Source: Flavobacteriaceae bacterium
GTDB lineage: Bacteria > Bacteroidota > Bacteroidia > Flavobacteriales > Flavobacteriaceae
Assembly (NCBI GenBank): GCA_947472705.1
Contig: CANJDA010000024.1
Location: 1-19,207 of the forward strand
Reading direction: 5' to 3'
DNA: 19,207 nucleotides
A program made the position numbers and the translations under genes. Shown here one piece after another: positions 8,597-17,900 of the stretch (its first letter is position 1; each line of letters opens with the position of its first letter). A model generated the notes under the pieces. The model saw only the letters and a program-made list of their open reading frames with translations. It searched no databases and was not told the DNA's origin.

Positions 8597-9655
8597 ATGT
8601 CCAAAAGTCCGTTACGTAAAGATAAAACCTGTCTCAACTGCAGGCATGTTGTTGAAAATAGATATTGCCCAAATTGTGGTCAAGAAAATATTGATACCCG
8701 TAAAACTTTTCATCACTTGTTTATTCACTTTTTTGAAGATTTAACACACTATGAAAATGCTTTTTGGAAAACCATCAAAAACTTATATTTTAAACCAGCA
8801 TCACTAACAAAAGAATATCTTTCTGGTAAACGTCTCTCCTATTTGGCTCCAGTGAGACTCTATATTTTTATCAGTTTTGTAACCTTCTTTTTAATAGCAA
8901 TCATACCATCAAATGAAGATGAATTTATTAACGCTAGTCAAAATATAACCGTACCTGTAAAAGGTAAAGATGGAAAAATAAGAGACAGTATTATTGCACG
9001 AAAAAAAGTAAAAATATCCGAAATAATAAAAGCGCATGAAGCTGAATTGAAACGCAAACATATCAGTAATGAAAAGCAAAATGAAGGTTTTTTGAATTTA
9101 GGTTATAATAACATCAAAGAGTTAGATTCACTACAGAAATATGGGCCAGCTAGTGAAAAACTAAGTGATTGGGAATACAATATTGTCAAAAAAACATTAG
9201 AAGTAAAAGCCAAATATTCTCAACAGGAATTAATGGAAAAATTCTTTGAGCAGGCAAAACATGATTTTCCTAAAACACTATTTATTTACATGCCTTTATT
9301 TGCATTTATATTGTGGCTGTTTCATGGAAAAAAACGTTGGTACTACTTTGATCATGGCATATTTACACTGCATTATTTCTCCTTTTTATTACTCTCGGCT
9401 TTATTGATTTTTTTCTTCTCAAGCATAATGAACTGTTTTGTTGAAAACACCATCTCAAAAACCATAACAATTATTGGTAAAAGCGCTGCTTATATATGGA
9501 TGTTTTATTATTTTTTCCCAGCACATCATCGTTTTTATAAAGAAACTCGAGTTATCTCATTTTTAAAAAGTATTACCATGTTTTTTATCAATAGCATTCT
9601 GATGTTTATTTTACTTTTGGCTTTTGCATTATATACCTTTATAAACATACAATAA
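8597..9655 (+). CDS. DUF3667 zinc-ribbon membrane protein
   Basis: The 352-residue protein begins with a zinc-ribbon-like pair of CxxC motifs (C12/C15 and C24/C27, as YCPNCGQ). The segment KTFHHLFIHFFEDLTHYENA and the motif LYFKPASLTKEYLSGKR, which are typical of DUF3667, follow. A membrane segment is near 83-105 (VRLYIFISFVTFFLIAI). A charged region of about 110 residues follows, rich in Lys and Glu, likely an extramembrane loop. Four more hydrophobic segments lie between about 225 and 350. It is probably an inner-membrane protein with a cytoplasmic zinc ribbon; function unknown. It ends one base before the M28 peptidase ATG, so the two are probably co-translated. Confidence 0.85.
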   Translation: MSKSPLRKDKTCLNCRHVVENRYCPNCGQENIDTRKTFHHLFIHFFEDLTHYENAFWKTIKNLYFKPASLTKEYLSGKRLSYLAPVRLYIFISFVTFFLIAIIPSNEDEFINASQNITVPVKGKDGKIRDSIIARKKVKISEIIKAHEAELKRKHISNEKQNEGFLNLGYNNIKELDSLQKYGPASEKLSDWEYNIVKKTLEVKAKYSQQELMEKFFEQAKHDFPKTLFIYMPLFAFILWLFHGKKRWYYFDHGIFTLHYFSFLLLSALLIFFFSSIMNCFVENTISKTITIIGKSAAYIWMFYYFFPAHHRFYKETRVISFLKSITMFFINSILMFILLLAFALYTFINIQ

Positions 9656-9656
9656 C

Positions 9657-10694
9657 ATGAAATCAAAACACATCAAAATAGCAGCTTTACTTTTGCTATT
9701 ATTACTTCTTACAAATTGTGCAACAAAGCATGTTGCAACTAAAGAGGTAGTTATTTCAAACAAAAATTATATCAATGCTATAAGTAGTGAAAGCCTTAAA
9801 ACCAATCTAACAATAATTGCTTCTGATGAAATGGAAGGTAGGGATACTGGTAGCGAGGGGCAAAAAAAAGCAGGACGATATATTATAGATTTCTACAAAA
9901 ATCATGGGATTAGTTTTCCAAAAGGAGCATCAGATTATTACCAACACATCCCAGCAGCATTTCTGAATGCTAAATACAACGAAAACCTAAATGATTCCGA
10001 GAATATATGGGCCTTTATAGAAGGTTCTGAAAAATCAAATGAAATTGTGGTTATATCAGCTCATTATGACCATGTAGGTATCAAAAATGGAGAAGTTTAT
10101 AATGGAGCCGATGATGATGGTTCGGGAACGGTTGCTATTATGGAAATAGCTGCTGCTTTTCAAAAAGCTAAAAATGAAGGTCACGGCCCAAAACGATCTG
10201 TTCTAATTCTCCACATGACGGGTGAAGAACATGGCTTGCATGGTTCTCGTTACTATTCTGAAAATCCATTGTTTCCTTTAGCCAATACCGTTGCTGATGT
10301 CAATATTGATATGATTGGACGCCGTGATGAATTTCATAAAGAGTCGAATAATTATGTTTATGTAATAGGTTCCGATTATTTATCGTCTGACTTATATAAC
10401 ATTTGTGAAAGCGCTAATAAAGAATTAATACATCTTACGATAGATTACAAATACAACGATAAGAAAGACCCCAATCGTTTTTACTACCGTTCTGATCATT
10501 ATAATTTTGCCAAAAACGGCATTCCATCAGTATTTCTATTTAATGGGACCCATGCCGATTATCACAAAGCCACAGACGAAGTGAGTAAAATTGAATTTGA
10601 TGCCTTGACAAAGCGTACACAATATGGTTTTGCCATTGCATGGGAAATTGCAAATAGAAAAGATAAATTAGTCGTAGATAAAAAAGAAGAGTAA
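9657..10694 (+). CDS. M28-family metallopeptidase, lipoprotein
   Basis: The 345-residue protein has a lipoprotein signal (poly-Leu, LLTNC, Cys21), so it is membrane-anchored outside the cytoplasm. The M28 dizinc site is complete. H136 lies in SAHYDH, D152 in NGADDDGSG, the catalytic and ligand pair E190/E191 in TGEEHG, D218 in NIDMIG and H303 in DYHKATDE. Assignment of each residue to a role is by analogy with Aeromonas aminopeptidase. The family removes N-terminal residues from peptides; the substrate here is not evident. No PA insert domain is obvious. It starts one base after the DUF3667 gene stop. The tRNA-His terminator just downstream is oriented for the other strand and pairs less well in this direction. 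Confidence 0.92.
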   Translation: MKSKHIKIAALLLLLLLLTNCATKHVATKEVVISNKNYINAISSESLKTNLTIIASDEMEGRDTGSEGQKKAGRYIIDFYKNHGISFPKGASDYYQHIPAAFLNAKYNENLNDSENIWAFIEGSEKSNEIVVISAHYDHVGIKNGEVYNGADDDGSGTVAIMEIAAAFQKAKNEGHGPKRSVLILHMTGEEHGLHGSRYYSENPLFPLANTVADVNIDMIGRRDEFHKESNNYVYVIGSDYLSSDLYNICESANKELIHLTIDYKYNDKKDPNRFYYRSDHYNFAKNGIPSVFLFNGTHADYHKATDEVSKIEFDALTKRTQYGFAIAWEIANRKDKLVVDKKEE

Positions 10695-10702
10695 ATACAA
10701 AC

Positions 10703-10730
10703 AAAAAAAGCCCCCATTACTGGAGGCTTT
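10703..10730 (-). terminator. Intrinsic terminator of tRNA-His
   Basis: Read on the minus strand, AAAGCCTCC pairs with GGGGGCTTT around an AGTAAT loop, with one G-U wobble, and runs into seven Ts. On the plus strand the same position becomes a C-A mismatch and the run is shorter, so the hairpin is built for the minus-strand tRNA transcript. It may still weakly stop the convergent M28 transcript. Confidence 0.75.
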
Positions 10731-10739
10731 GACATTCTG

Positions 10740-10813
<74 letters not shown>

Positions 10814-10885
10814 CATTTATTTTTTTTGCAATGCTTCTTTAAATTCTGAGTTCAATGAATTCAGCTATAGCTTCATTTGCGAGTG

Positions 10886-10915
10886 CAAATATAGTGTAAA
10901 AGTTAACTTTTACAA
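10886..10915 (-). promoter_or_regulatory. Promoter of tRNA-His, flavobacterial type
   Basis: On the minus strand, TTG (10915-10913) is followed after 19 bases by TATATTTG (10893-10886), matching the TTG-N17-23-TAnnTTTG consensus of Bacteroidetes sigma-A promoters. Transcription would begin near 10880, giving a leader of about 65 bases before the tRNA. Most of the spacer is the 20-bp perfect palindrome TGTAAAAGTTAACTTTTACA (10895-10914). Confidence 0.75.
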
Positions 10916-10931
10916 AGATTTTTAATGTTTT

Positions 10932-11669
10932 TTAAATCAAATCTCCTAAGCTCTTGACAGCCACATATCTCTCTGTTGTAAAGCCTTCAGCATACTCTAC
11001 TCCTATCAATCTTCCAAAATCTTGAGTTCTATAATGAATACTGTCTAAAAAGTTTTTAGTTGCAATTGGAGTCATTGGCTCTTTAGAATTTTCAGAATAA
11101 AATTGCGAGGCATAGGCCAAAATTGACTCTTTCTTTTTATCAATATAATCAGAGATATCCACCACAAAATCAGGTTCGATGTTTTTCCATTGTAAATAAT
11201 GATAAACTACTTTTGGTCGCCAAGCCTCTTGTGATTGCCCATTAAGTTGTGTTTCAATTCTTCTTAATCCGGATAAAAAGCAAGCATCTGATACCAATTT
11301 ACTGCCTTTTCCATGATCTATATGACGGTCATCAATGGCATTACATAATACAATTTCAGGTTTGTATTTGCGAATCATTTCAATGATTTTTAATTGATGC
11401 TCTTCGTCATTAACAAAAAAACCATCACGCATATTTAAGTTTTCTCTAATCGAAATCCCTAAAATAGTTGCAGCCAAAGCCGCTTCTGAGTCTCTAATTT
11501 CTGCAGAACCACGAGTTCCTAATTCACCACGAGTTAAGTCGATTATACCAACTTTTTTTCCAAGGGAAATCTCTTTAGCAATCGTACCACTACAACCCAA
11601 TTCTACATCATCGGGATGAGCGCCAAAAGCAAGTATATCTAATTTCATTGTTGTCATATTAGATTTCAA
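10932..11669 (-). CDS. bshB1: Bacillithiol biosynthesis deacetylase BshB1
   Basis: The 245-residue LmbE/PIG-L-family zinc deacetylase is expected to remove the acetyl group from GlcNAc-malate, giving GlcN-malate, the second step of bacillithiol synthesis in the cytoplasm. The signature AHPDD lies at 17-21 in FGAHPDDVELGCSGT, with the second motif DDRHIDH at 113-119; H18, D21 and H119 are the likely zinc ligands by family analogy. Further BshB1-like features are LTRGELGTRGS and YAEGFTTERYVAVKSL. Two further in-frame Mets (residues 5 and 8) follow the first; the conserved core begins at MKLDILAFG, so 11648 is an alternative start. It lies 12 bases after the isochorismate synthase gene, probably the last gene of that operon. 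Confidence 0.93.
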   Translation of the reverse strand: MKSNMTTMKLDILAFGAHPDDVELGCSGTIAKEISLGKKVGIIDLTRGELGTRGSAEIRDSEAALAATILGISIRENLNMRDGFFVNDEEHQLKIIEMIRKYKPEIVLCNAIDDRHIDHGKGSKLVSDACFLSGLRRIETQLNGQSQEAWRPKVVYHYLQWKNIEPDFVVDISDYIDKKKESILAYASQFYSENSKEPMTPIATKNFLDSIHYRTQDFGRLIGVEYAEGFTTERYVAVKSLGDLI

Positions 11670-11681
11670 AATTAAAGTAAT

Positions 11682-12746
11682 TTACTGGATAATTTTTTTC
11701 ATCGTCATCGATTTGTTGACAGTTTCTAAATATTCAGCTTTAGGGTCACTATCTTTTGTAATGCCTCCCCCAATAAAAATATCAGCTTTATCTTTTTTAA
11801 TTTTCATACATCTCAAATTAACAAATAAATCAGATTGCCGTGTTCTAAATGTAACCAAATCAATATTAAATTCTCCTAAAAATCCGGTGTAATATTCTCG
11901 ATTATATCCTTCATTTTTAAGAATAAAATCTTTGGCACTTTGCATTGGTAAACCACAAACGGCTGGTGTAGGATGCAAAGCAGTAATAACTGTCTTTAAT
12001 GCTTTTTTGTTTTTAATTTTTGCCGATATATCTGTTTTAATGTGCATGATATTCCCCGCTTTTATAGTATAAGGGCTTGAAACTGTAATCTCTTTGGCAA
12101 TAATTGATAGGTTATCAACAATAAAATTGGTTACTAACTGTTGTTCTTCTTTTTCTTTATCTCCCCAAACAATATTTTTGTTTGTTCCAAAAGCTTGTGT
12201 TCCTGCTAAAGCTACTGTTTTTATATTATTAGCATCCGATTGCAAAAATTGTTCAGGCGTTGCCCCTATCCACATTCCTATTTTAGGATGAAAAAAACAA
12301 TATTTAAAAGCTGATGGATAATACGTTATCATTCTCTTTAATACTAATTCAACATTAAAGTTATTTGATAAAACTTCTTCTCTTCTTGATAATACTACTT
12401 TAGAAAATACTTGATCACTTATCGCTGAAATTCCTTTGAAAACCAAATTTTCATAAAAATCATTGCCTAATGCAGGTGTTACACTTTGCTGTTTTTCTTC
12501 TAAAATGAAATCTCTGAAATGATTATTTTCTATCAAAATATCTGAAAATTCAACAGGAATATATGGGTAGGTGTCTGCCTCAAAAGAAACAAAAACAAAC
12601 CCTTTTTCTTCAAAATTTTCTAAAAAATATAAGTGGTCATTTTTTTGAAATAAACCAACCATCTTATCCGAATCTGGTTTACAAAATACTACAAAAGGTA
12701 AATTTTGTTCTTGATGGGTTTTGATTTTTAAGAATAAATCTGTCAT
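11682..12746 (-). CDS. menF: Isochorismate synthase (MenF/EntC-type chorismate-binding enzyme)
   Basis: The 354-residue protein carries the C-terminal chorismate-binding fold. Motifs are FSKVVLSRRE, GMWIGATPEQFLQ, TVALAGTQAFG, HPTPAVCGLP, REYYTGFLGEFN and IFIGGGITKDSDPKAEYLE; the last block includes the Mg-binding glutamates of this family. The reaction is chorismate to isochorismate. The adjacent DHNA-CoA thioesterase-like gene argues for menaquinone rather than siderophore synthesis. The ATG directly abuts the TAG of the upstream thioesterase gene with no base between, suggesting translational coupling. The protein is shorter than E. coli MenF, mainly at the N-terminus, as is common for this lineage's chorismate-binding proteins (from memory). 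Confidence 0.88.
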   Translation of the reverse strand: MTDLFLKIKTHQEQNLPFVVFCKPDSDKMVGLFQKNDHLYFLENFEEKGFVFVSFEADTYPYIPVEFSDILIENNHFRDFILEEKQQSVTPALGNDFYENLVFKGISAISDQVFSKVVLSRREEVLSNNFNVELVLKRMITYYPSAFKYCFFHPKIGMWIGATPEQFLQSDANNIKTVALAGTQAFGTNKNIVWGDKEKEEQQLVTNFIVDNLSIIAKEITVSSPYTIKAGNIMHIKTDISAKIKNKKALKTVITALHPTPAVCGLPMQSAKDFILKNEGYNREYYTGFLGEFNIDLVTFRTRQSDLFVNLRCMKIKKDKADIFIGGGITKDSDPKAEYLETVNKSMTMKKIIQ

Positions 12747-13169
12747 CTAGCGTCGAGGTAAAATCATATTTGTCAATTTACAGATCGAGATGAGTTTATT
12801 GTTTTCATCTGTAATTTTAATCTCCCAAAAATGAAGACTTCTACCTCTATGAAGAATTTTAGCGGTACAAAAAACCGTTCCTTCCCTTTTACTTCTCAAG
12901 TGATTGGCTGAAATTTCAATCCCTTTTGCCTCTTGCTTTTCTGGATTAATAAACAACATTGATGCGGCACTCCCAATACTTTCAGCTAATGCTACTGTGG
13001 CTCCTCCATGAAGAATACCCATCGGTTGATGCACTCTAGAATTGACTGGCATTTTTCCCGTTAGATAATCTTCTCCAGCATCTATATATTCTATTTCTAG
13101 GGTTTCCATCAAAGTGTTTTTGCACCAGTCATTACATAGCTGAAGCATTTTTTCTTTATCAAAGGGCAT
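12747..13169 (-). CDS. menI: Hotdog thioesterase, probable 1,4-dihydroxy-2-naphthoyl-CoA thioesterase
   Basis: The 140-residue single hotdog-domain protein belongs to the PaaI/YdiI group. The motif HQPMGILHGGATVALAESIGS (split around residues 47-67) matches the E. coli YdiI active-site segment, and E63 falls at the known catalytic position. The expected reaction is hydrolysis of DHNA-CoA to DHNA in menaquinone synthesis. The neighbouring isochorismate synthase supports that role, although PaaI-type thioesterases can have other acyl-CoA substrates. It is the first gene of the minus-strand run menI > menF > bshB1. On its own strand upstream there is only TATTTTTA (13189-13182), a weak -7-like match. 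Confidence 0.8.
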   Translation of the reverse strand: MPFDKEKMLQLCNDWCKNTLMETLEIEYIDAGEDYLTGKMPVNSRVHQPMGILHGGATVALAESIGSAASMLFINPEKQEAKGIEISANHLRSKREGTVFCTAKILHRGRSLHFWEIKITDENNKLISICKLTNMILPRR

Positions 13170-13298
13170 GGCTTTTTTTTGTAAAAATACTATTTATTTA
13201 GCATTGATAAAAACAATTCAAAAGTTGGATATAATAAATCATCATACTAAAATTTACTTTTTCCCGTTAACTGTATAATTCATATTACAATCAACGCA

Positions 13299-13330
13299 TT
13301 TCGAAATTTTCAAATTAATACTTACATTTA
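13299..13330 (+). promoter_or_regulatory. Tentative promoter of the beta-helix lipoprotein gene
   Basis: TTTC (13299-13302), 20 bases, then TACATTTA (13323-13330) resembles the flavobacterial TTG-N17-23-TAnnTTTG promoter with one mismatch in each box. The ATG is 18 bases downstream, so the leader would be very short. The assignment is weak. Confidence 0.3.
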
Positions 13331-13348
13331 CCAAAATTCAAGTTACTT

Positions 13349-14902
13349 ATGCGCAATTACATTATTTTACTCTTTATAGGTTTGGCCATAACAATGAGCT
13401 CTTGTCGTCAAGACTTTGTTTTTGAAACTAGTAAAACAGGTGATTTATCTTTTTCAAAAGATACTGTGTATTTAGATACTGTTTTTACCAATATTGGCTC
13501 GAGCACTTATTCACTAAAAGTGTATAATAAAACCAACAAAGACATCAAAATTCCAACCATACAACTGGGCAAAGGTTTGAATTCTAAATACAGAATCACC
13601 GTTGACGGCATGACTGGCGAGAACAATAATAATCGAATTTTTCACGATGTTGAGCTTTTAGCCAAAGACAGTATGTATATTTTCATAGAAGTCACAGCCG
13701 ATGTGGCCGAAGCTAATCCAACTGATTTTTTATATACTGACCAAATTAGGTTAGGCACGGAAACGGATTATCAAAAAGTAGAATTGGTAACCCTAATTCA
13801 AGACGCTTATTTTCTATACCCAAAGACTATTGATGACCAAGGCCATACAGAAACATTGACTATTGGCGACCAAGAAATTTATGGCTTTTATTTAGACCCA
13901 AATGATCCTGTAAATGGTAATGAATACGAATGGGGCAATGACAAGCCTTATGTTGTCTATGGCTATGCTGCCGTCCCCAATGGTAAAACTTTAAATGTAC
14001 AACCAGGAGCTCGAATCCATTTTCATGCCGATTCAGGACTGATTGTAGGGAACGGTGGTTCTTTAAAAATAAATGGCAATTACTCCTCCACAGAAGCTTT
14101 AGAGAATGAAGTCATTTTTGAAGGTGACCGACTTGAACCTGATTTCTCAGATGTACCCGGACAATGGGGAACCATTTGGCTTACTGATGGAAGTACCAAT
14201 AATAAAATAAAAAATCTAACATTAAGAAATGCTACCATAGGTTTTTTAATAGACCACAATGATGGTACCACAACAACTTTTGAAAATACTCAAATTTACA
14301 ATTGTGCCAATATGGGAATTTATGCCAAAACTGCAAAAATAAAAGGGCAAAACATGGTAATCAATTCTGCTGGGCAATTTAGTTTAGGCTGCACTCTAGG
14401 TGGTTCATATGAGTTTAAACATTGTACTTTTAATAATAATTGGTCAAGCTCACAACAATTAGCCGTATTGATTGATAATTATTATACCGATGACGCCAAT
14501 ATACAACATGCTTATTCTTTAGACCAAGCCGATTTTAAAAACTGTATCATCTATGGTTCTAACCAAATTGAATTAAGACTGAACAGGGCAACTGATACAA
14601 ATTTAGCATTCAATACTTCTTTCAGTAAATGCTTAATTAAATTTAATTCAACCAGTTTCACAACCATTCCGGAGTATAATTTTATATACGATACCACAAG
14701 TGGCGAAATTAAAAAAACTGGAAGCCCTGATTTTATGGATGTTTACAACAATAAGTTGATGATTGGTGATGATTCTGTTGCTAAAGGTTTTGGAGATGAT
14801 TTAGGAATAACTAAAGATGTAATCAATACAGATAGAGTAATTGACGGTAATGGCAAAGTAGATGTTGGCGCCTATCAACATATTATTTTTCCATCAAATT
14901 AA
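13349..14902 (+). CDS. Predicted right-handed beta-helix lipoprotein, function unknown
   Basis: The 517-residue protein has a lipoprotein signal ending in TMSSC (Cys19). Residues about 20-150 form a beta-rich domain (DTVYLDTVFTNIGSSTYSL, VYNKTNKDIKIP) resembling Ig-like or ASH-type extracytoplasmic domains. From about residue 200 (VQPGARIHFHADSGLIVGNGGSLKINGN) to about 430 the sequence shows short repeating turns typical of a parallel beta-helix (NKIKNLTLRNATIGFLIDHN, FENTQIYNCANMGIYAK, FKHCTFNNNW). The end, DRVIDGNGKVDVGAYQ, matches the closing motif often seen in beta-helix surface proteins. It is an outer-membrane or periplasmic lipoprotein by signal. It stands alone between menI (divergent) and purL. 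I cannot assign a substrate or partner. Confidence 0.8.
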   Translation: MRNYIILLFIGLAITMSSCRQDFVFETSKTGDLSFSKDTVYLDTVFTNIGSSTYSLKVYNKTNKDIKIPTIQLGKGLNSKYRITVDGMTGENNNNRIFHDVELLAKDSMYIFIEVTADVAEANPTDFLYTDQIRLGTETDYQKVELVTLIQDAYFLYPKTIDDQGHTETLTIGDQEIYGFYLDPNDPVNGNEYEWGNDKPYVVYGYAAVPNGKTLNVQPGARIHFHADSGLIVGNGGSLKINGNYSSTEALENEVIFEGDRLEPDFSDVPGQWGTIWLTDGSTNNKIKNLTLRNATIGFLIDHNDGTTTTFENTQIYNCANMGIYAKTAKIKGQNMVINSAGQFSLGCTLGGSYEFKHCTFNNNWSSSQQLAVLIDNYYTDDANIQHAYSLDQADFKNCIIYGSNQIELRLNRATDTNLAFNTSFSKCLIKFNSTSFTTIPEYNFIYDTTSGEIKKTGSPDFMDVYNNKLMIGDDSVAKGFGDDLGITKDVINTDRVIDGNGKVDVGAYQHIIFPSN

Positions 14903-14915
14903 TTTAAAACCAATT

Positions 14916-14944
14916 TTAGGTTTCGTTTATTTACCCTAAATTTG
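14916..14944 (+). promoter_or_regulatory. Promoter of purL
   Basis: TAAATTTG at 14937-14944 is a perfect match to the flavobacterial TAnnTTTG element. TTA at 14916-14918, 18 bases upstream, is a two-of-three match to the TTG box. A start near 14950 would give a leader of about 25 A-rich bases (CAACAACAACTAAAAA) before the ATG at 14977, with no Shine-Dalgarno sequence, which is usual in this group. Confidence 0.65.
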
Positions 14945-14976
14945 CACCTACTACAACAACAACTAAAAATAATACA

Positions 14977-17900
14977 ATGATTCATTTCTTCGGAAACGAA
15001 AGTTCAACTGTTTTTGCTATTCAATCGCAAAATGAGCTTTCGGCAGAAACTATCTCAAAATTAAACTGGCTTTTTGGCAACGCACATAAAATAGAAAAAT
15101 CCGTCCTGACGGATTTTTTTATTGGACCGAGAGCTACTATGGTAACTCCTTGGAGTACCAATGCAGTTGAAATTACTCAAAACATGGGTATAGAAGGCAT
15201 CATTAGAATAGAAGAATTTCAAAAAGTTTCAGCCGATTTCAATGATTTTGATCCAATGCTTTCACAAAAATATAATGAGTTACATCAAGATGTTTTTACA
15301 ATAAACATTAAACCAGAACCTATTCTTGAAATAGAAGATATTGAAGCTTACAACAAAAAAGAAGGTTTAGCTTTAAGTTCGGAAGAAGTTGCCTATTTAA
15401 ATAATGTAGCTGCAAAAATAGGTCGTAAGCTAACCGATTCAGAAGTATTTGGTTTCTCCCAAGTCAACTCAGAGCACTGTCGACACAAAATTTTCAATGG
15501 AACTTTTGTAATCGATGGAGAAGAAAAACCAACTTCATTATTTAAACTCATCAAAAAAACATCTGCCGAAAATCCTAACGATATAGTTTCTGCATATAAA
15601 GATAATGTGGCGTTCATCATAGGCCCAAGAGTAACTCAATTTGCTCCTAAGAGTGCCGACAAACCTGATTTTTATCAAACACAAGAGTTCGATTCAGTGA
15701 TTTCTTTAAAAGCCGAAACTCATAATTTCCCAACGACGGTGGAGCCTTTTAATGGCGCAGCAACAGGTTCTGGTGGAGAAATTCGCGACCGTTTAGCGGG
15801 TGGACAAGGTTCTTTACCATTAGCAGGAACAGCTGTTTATATGACATCCTATTCTCGATTAAAAGAAAACAGAAATTGGGAAAATGGCATGAAAGAAAGA
15901 AATTGGTTGTACCAAACTCCAATGGATATTTTATTAAAAGCATCTAACGGGGCTTCTGATTTTGGAAATAAATTTGGGCAACCTCTAATTACTGGTTCCA
16001 TCTTAACTTTTGAACATGAGGAAGAAAATAGAAAGTTAGGATACGATAAAGTAATCATGCAAGCAGGTGGAATTGGGTATGGTAAATTAGACCAATCCAT
16101 CAAAAAGAAACCAACTGCTGGTGATAAAATTGTGATTCTTGGTGGCGAAAATTACAGAATCGGTATGGGTGGTGCAGCAGTTTCCTCGGCTGATACTGGT
16201 GCTTTTGGTTCTGGAATTGAACTTAATGCAATCCAGCGTTCGAATCCCGAAATGCAAAAACGTGCTGCAAATGCTATACGTGGCATGGTTGAAAGTGATG
16301 TAAACAAAATTATTTCTATTCACGACCATGGTGCTGGTGGCCATTTAAATTGTCTTTCTGAATTGGTGGAAGAAACTGGCGGATTGATTGATTTAGACAA
16401 ATTACCTGTTGGCGATCCAACACTTTCTGCTAAAGAAATTATTGGTAATGAAAGCCAGGAAAGAATGGGGTTAGTTATTGGTAAAAATGATATTGATACT
16501 TTACAACACATTGCCGATAGAGAGCGTTCACCAATGTATCAAGTGGGTGAAGTGACCGATAACAATCGGTTTACGTTTGAAAGCAAATCCACAGGGGATA
16601 AACCGATGGATTTTGCTTTAGAAGATATGTTTGGAAGTTCCCCAAAAACCATCATGGCTGATAAAACCATCAATAGAAAATACAGTGATTTAAACTATAC
16701 TCCAGATAATATTCCAACCTATTTAGAAAAAGTTTTACGTCTTGAAGCCGTTGCTTGTAAAGACTGGCTGACCAATAAAGTTGACCGTTGTGTAGGAGGA
16801 AAAGTAGCTAAGCAACAATGTGCTGGTCCACTACAACTGCCTTTAAATAATGTTGGCGTAATGGCTTTGGATTATAAAGGAAAAGAAGGAATTGCAACCT
16901 CTATTGGCCATTCACCAATTGCCGGATTAATAAACCCTACAAATGGAAGCCGAAATGCTATAGCAGAAGCATTATCCAATATTGTTTTTGCTCCTTTAAA
17001 AGATAATCTGAAAAGTGTTTCTCTTTCGGCCAACTGGATGTGGGCTTGCAAAAATGAAGGCGAAGATGCCCGTTTATATGAAGCTGTTCAAGCTTGCTCA
17101 GATTTTGCTATCGAATTAGGAATTAACATTCCAACTGGAAAAGATTCTTTATCCATGAAGCAAAAATACCCAAATGAGGAAGTCATTGCACCAGGTACGG
17201 TCATTATTTCAGCCGCTGGAAATTGTTCAAATATCACTAAAGTGGTTGAACCAGTTTTACAAAAAAATGGCGGTTCAATTTATTATATCAATCTATCGCA
17301 AGACGATTTTAAACTGGGCGGAAGTTCTTTTGCTCAGGTTTTAAATAAAATTGGAAATGACTCTCCAACTATAAAAGATGCCGATTTCTTCAAAAGAACT
17401 TTCAATACTATTCAAGGTTTAATCAAAAACCGACAAATTTTAGCCGGACATGACATTGGAAGTGGTGGTTTGATTACTACACTTTTAGAAATGTGTTTTG
17501 CCGATAATAACTTGGGCGCAAAAATTGATTTCTCTTCCTTCGAAGAAAACGATTTAGTAAAGATTTTATTTGCAGAAAATATTGGACTTGTGCTTCAAGC
17601 CAAGGATGATAACACTTTTGAAAATGCACTAAATGGAATTGAGTTTTTTAAAATTGGTACTGTAGAAAACTCAGAACAGTTAACCATAAACAATTCAACA
17701 TTTAGCATTCAAAAATACAGAGATATTTGGTTCGAAACTTCATATTTATTAGATCAAAAGCAAACCAAAAACAACAAAGCACAAGAGCGTTTTAATAATT
17801 ATAAAAGTCAACCTTTACAATATATTTTCCCATCTCATTTTACTGGTAAAACTCCTGACATCTCTAGCGTAATCAAGAGACCAAAGGCCGCTATTATCCG

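Noticed and set aside
15749..16344. Several minus-strand frames of 60-85 codons inside purL
   Set aside because: They lie opposite conserved PurL motifs, resemble no family and lack upstream signals, so they are antisense shadows.
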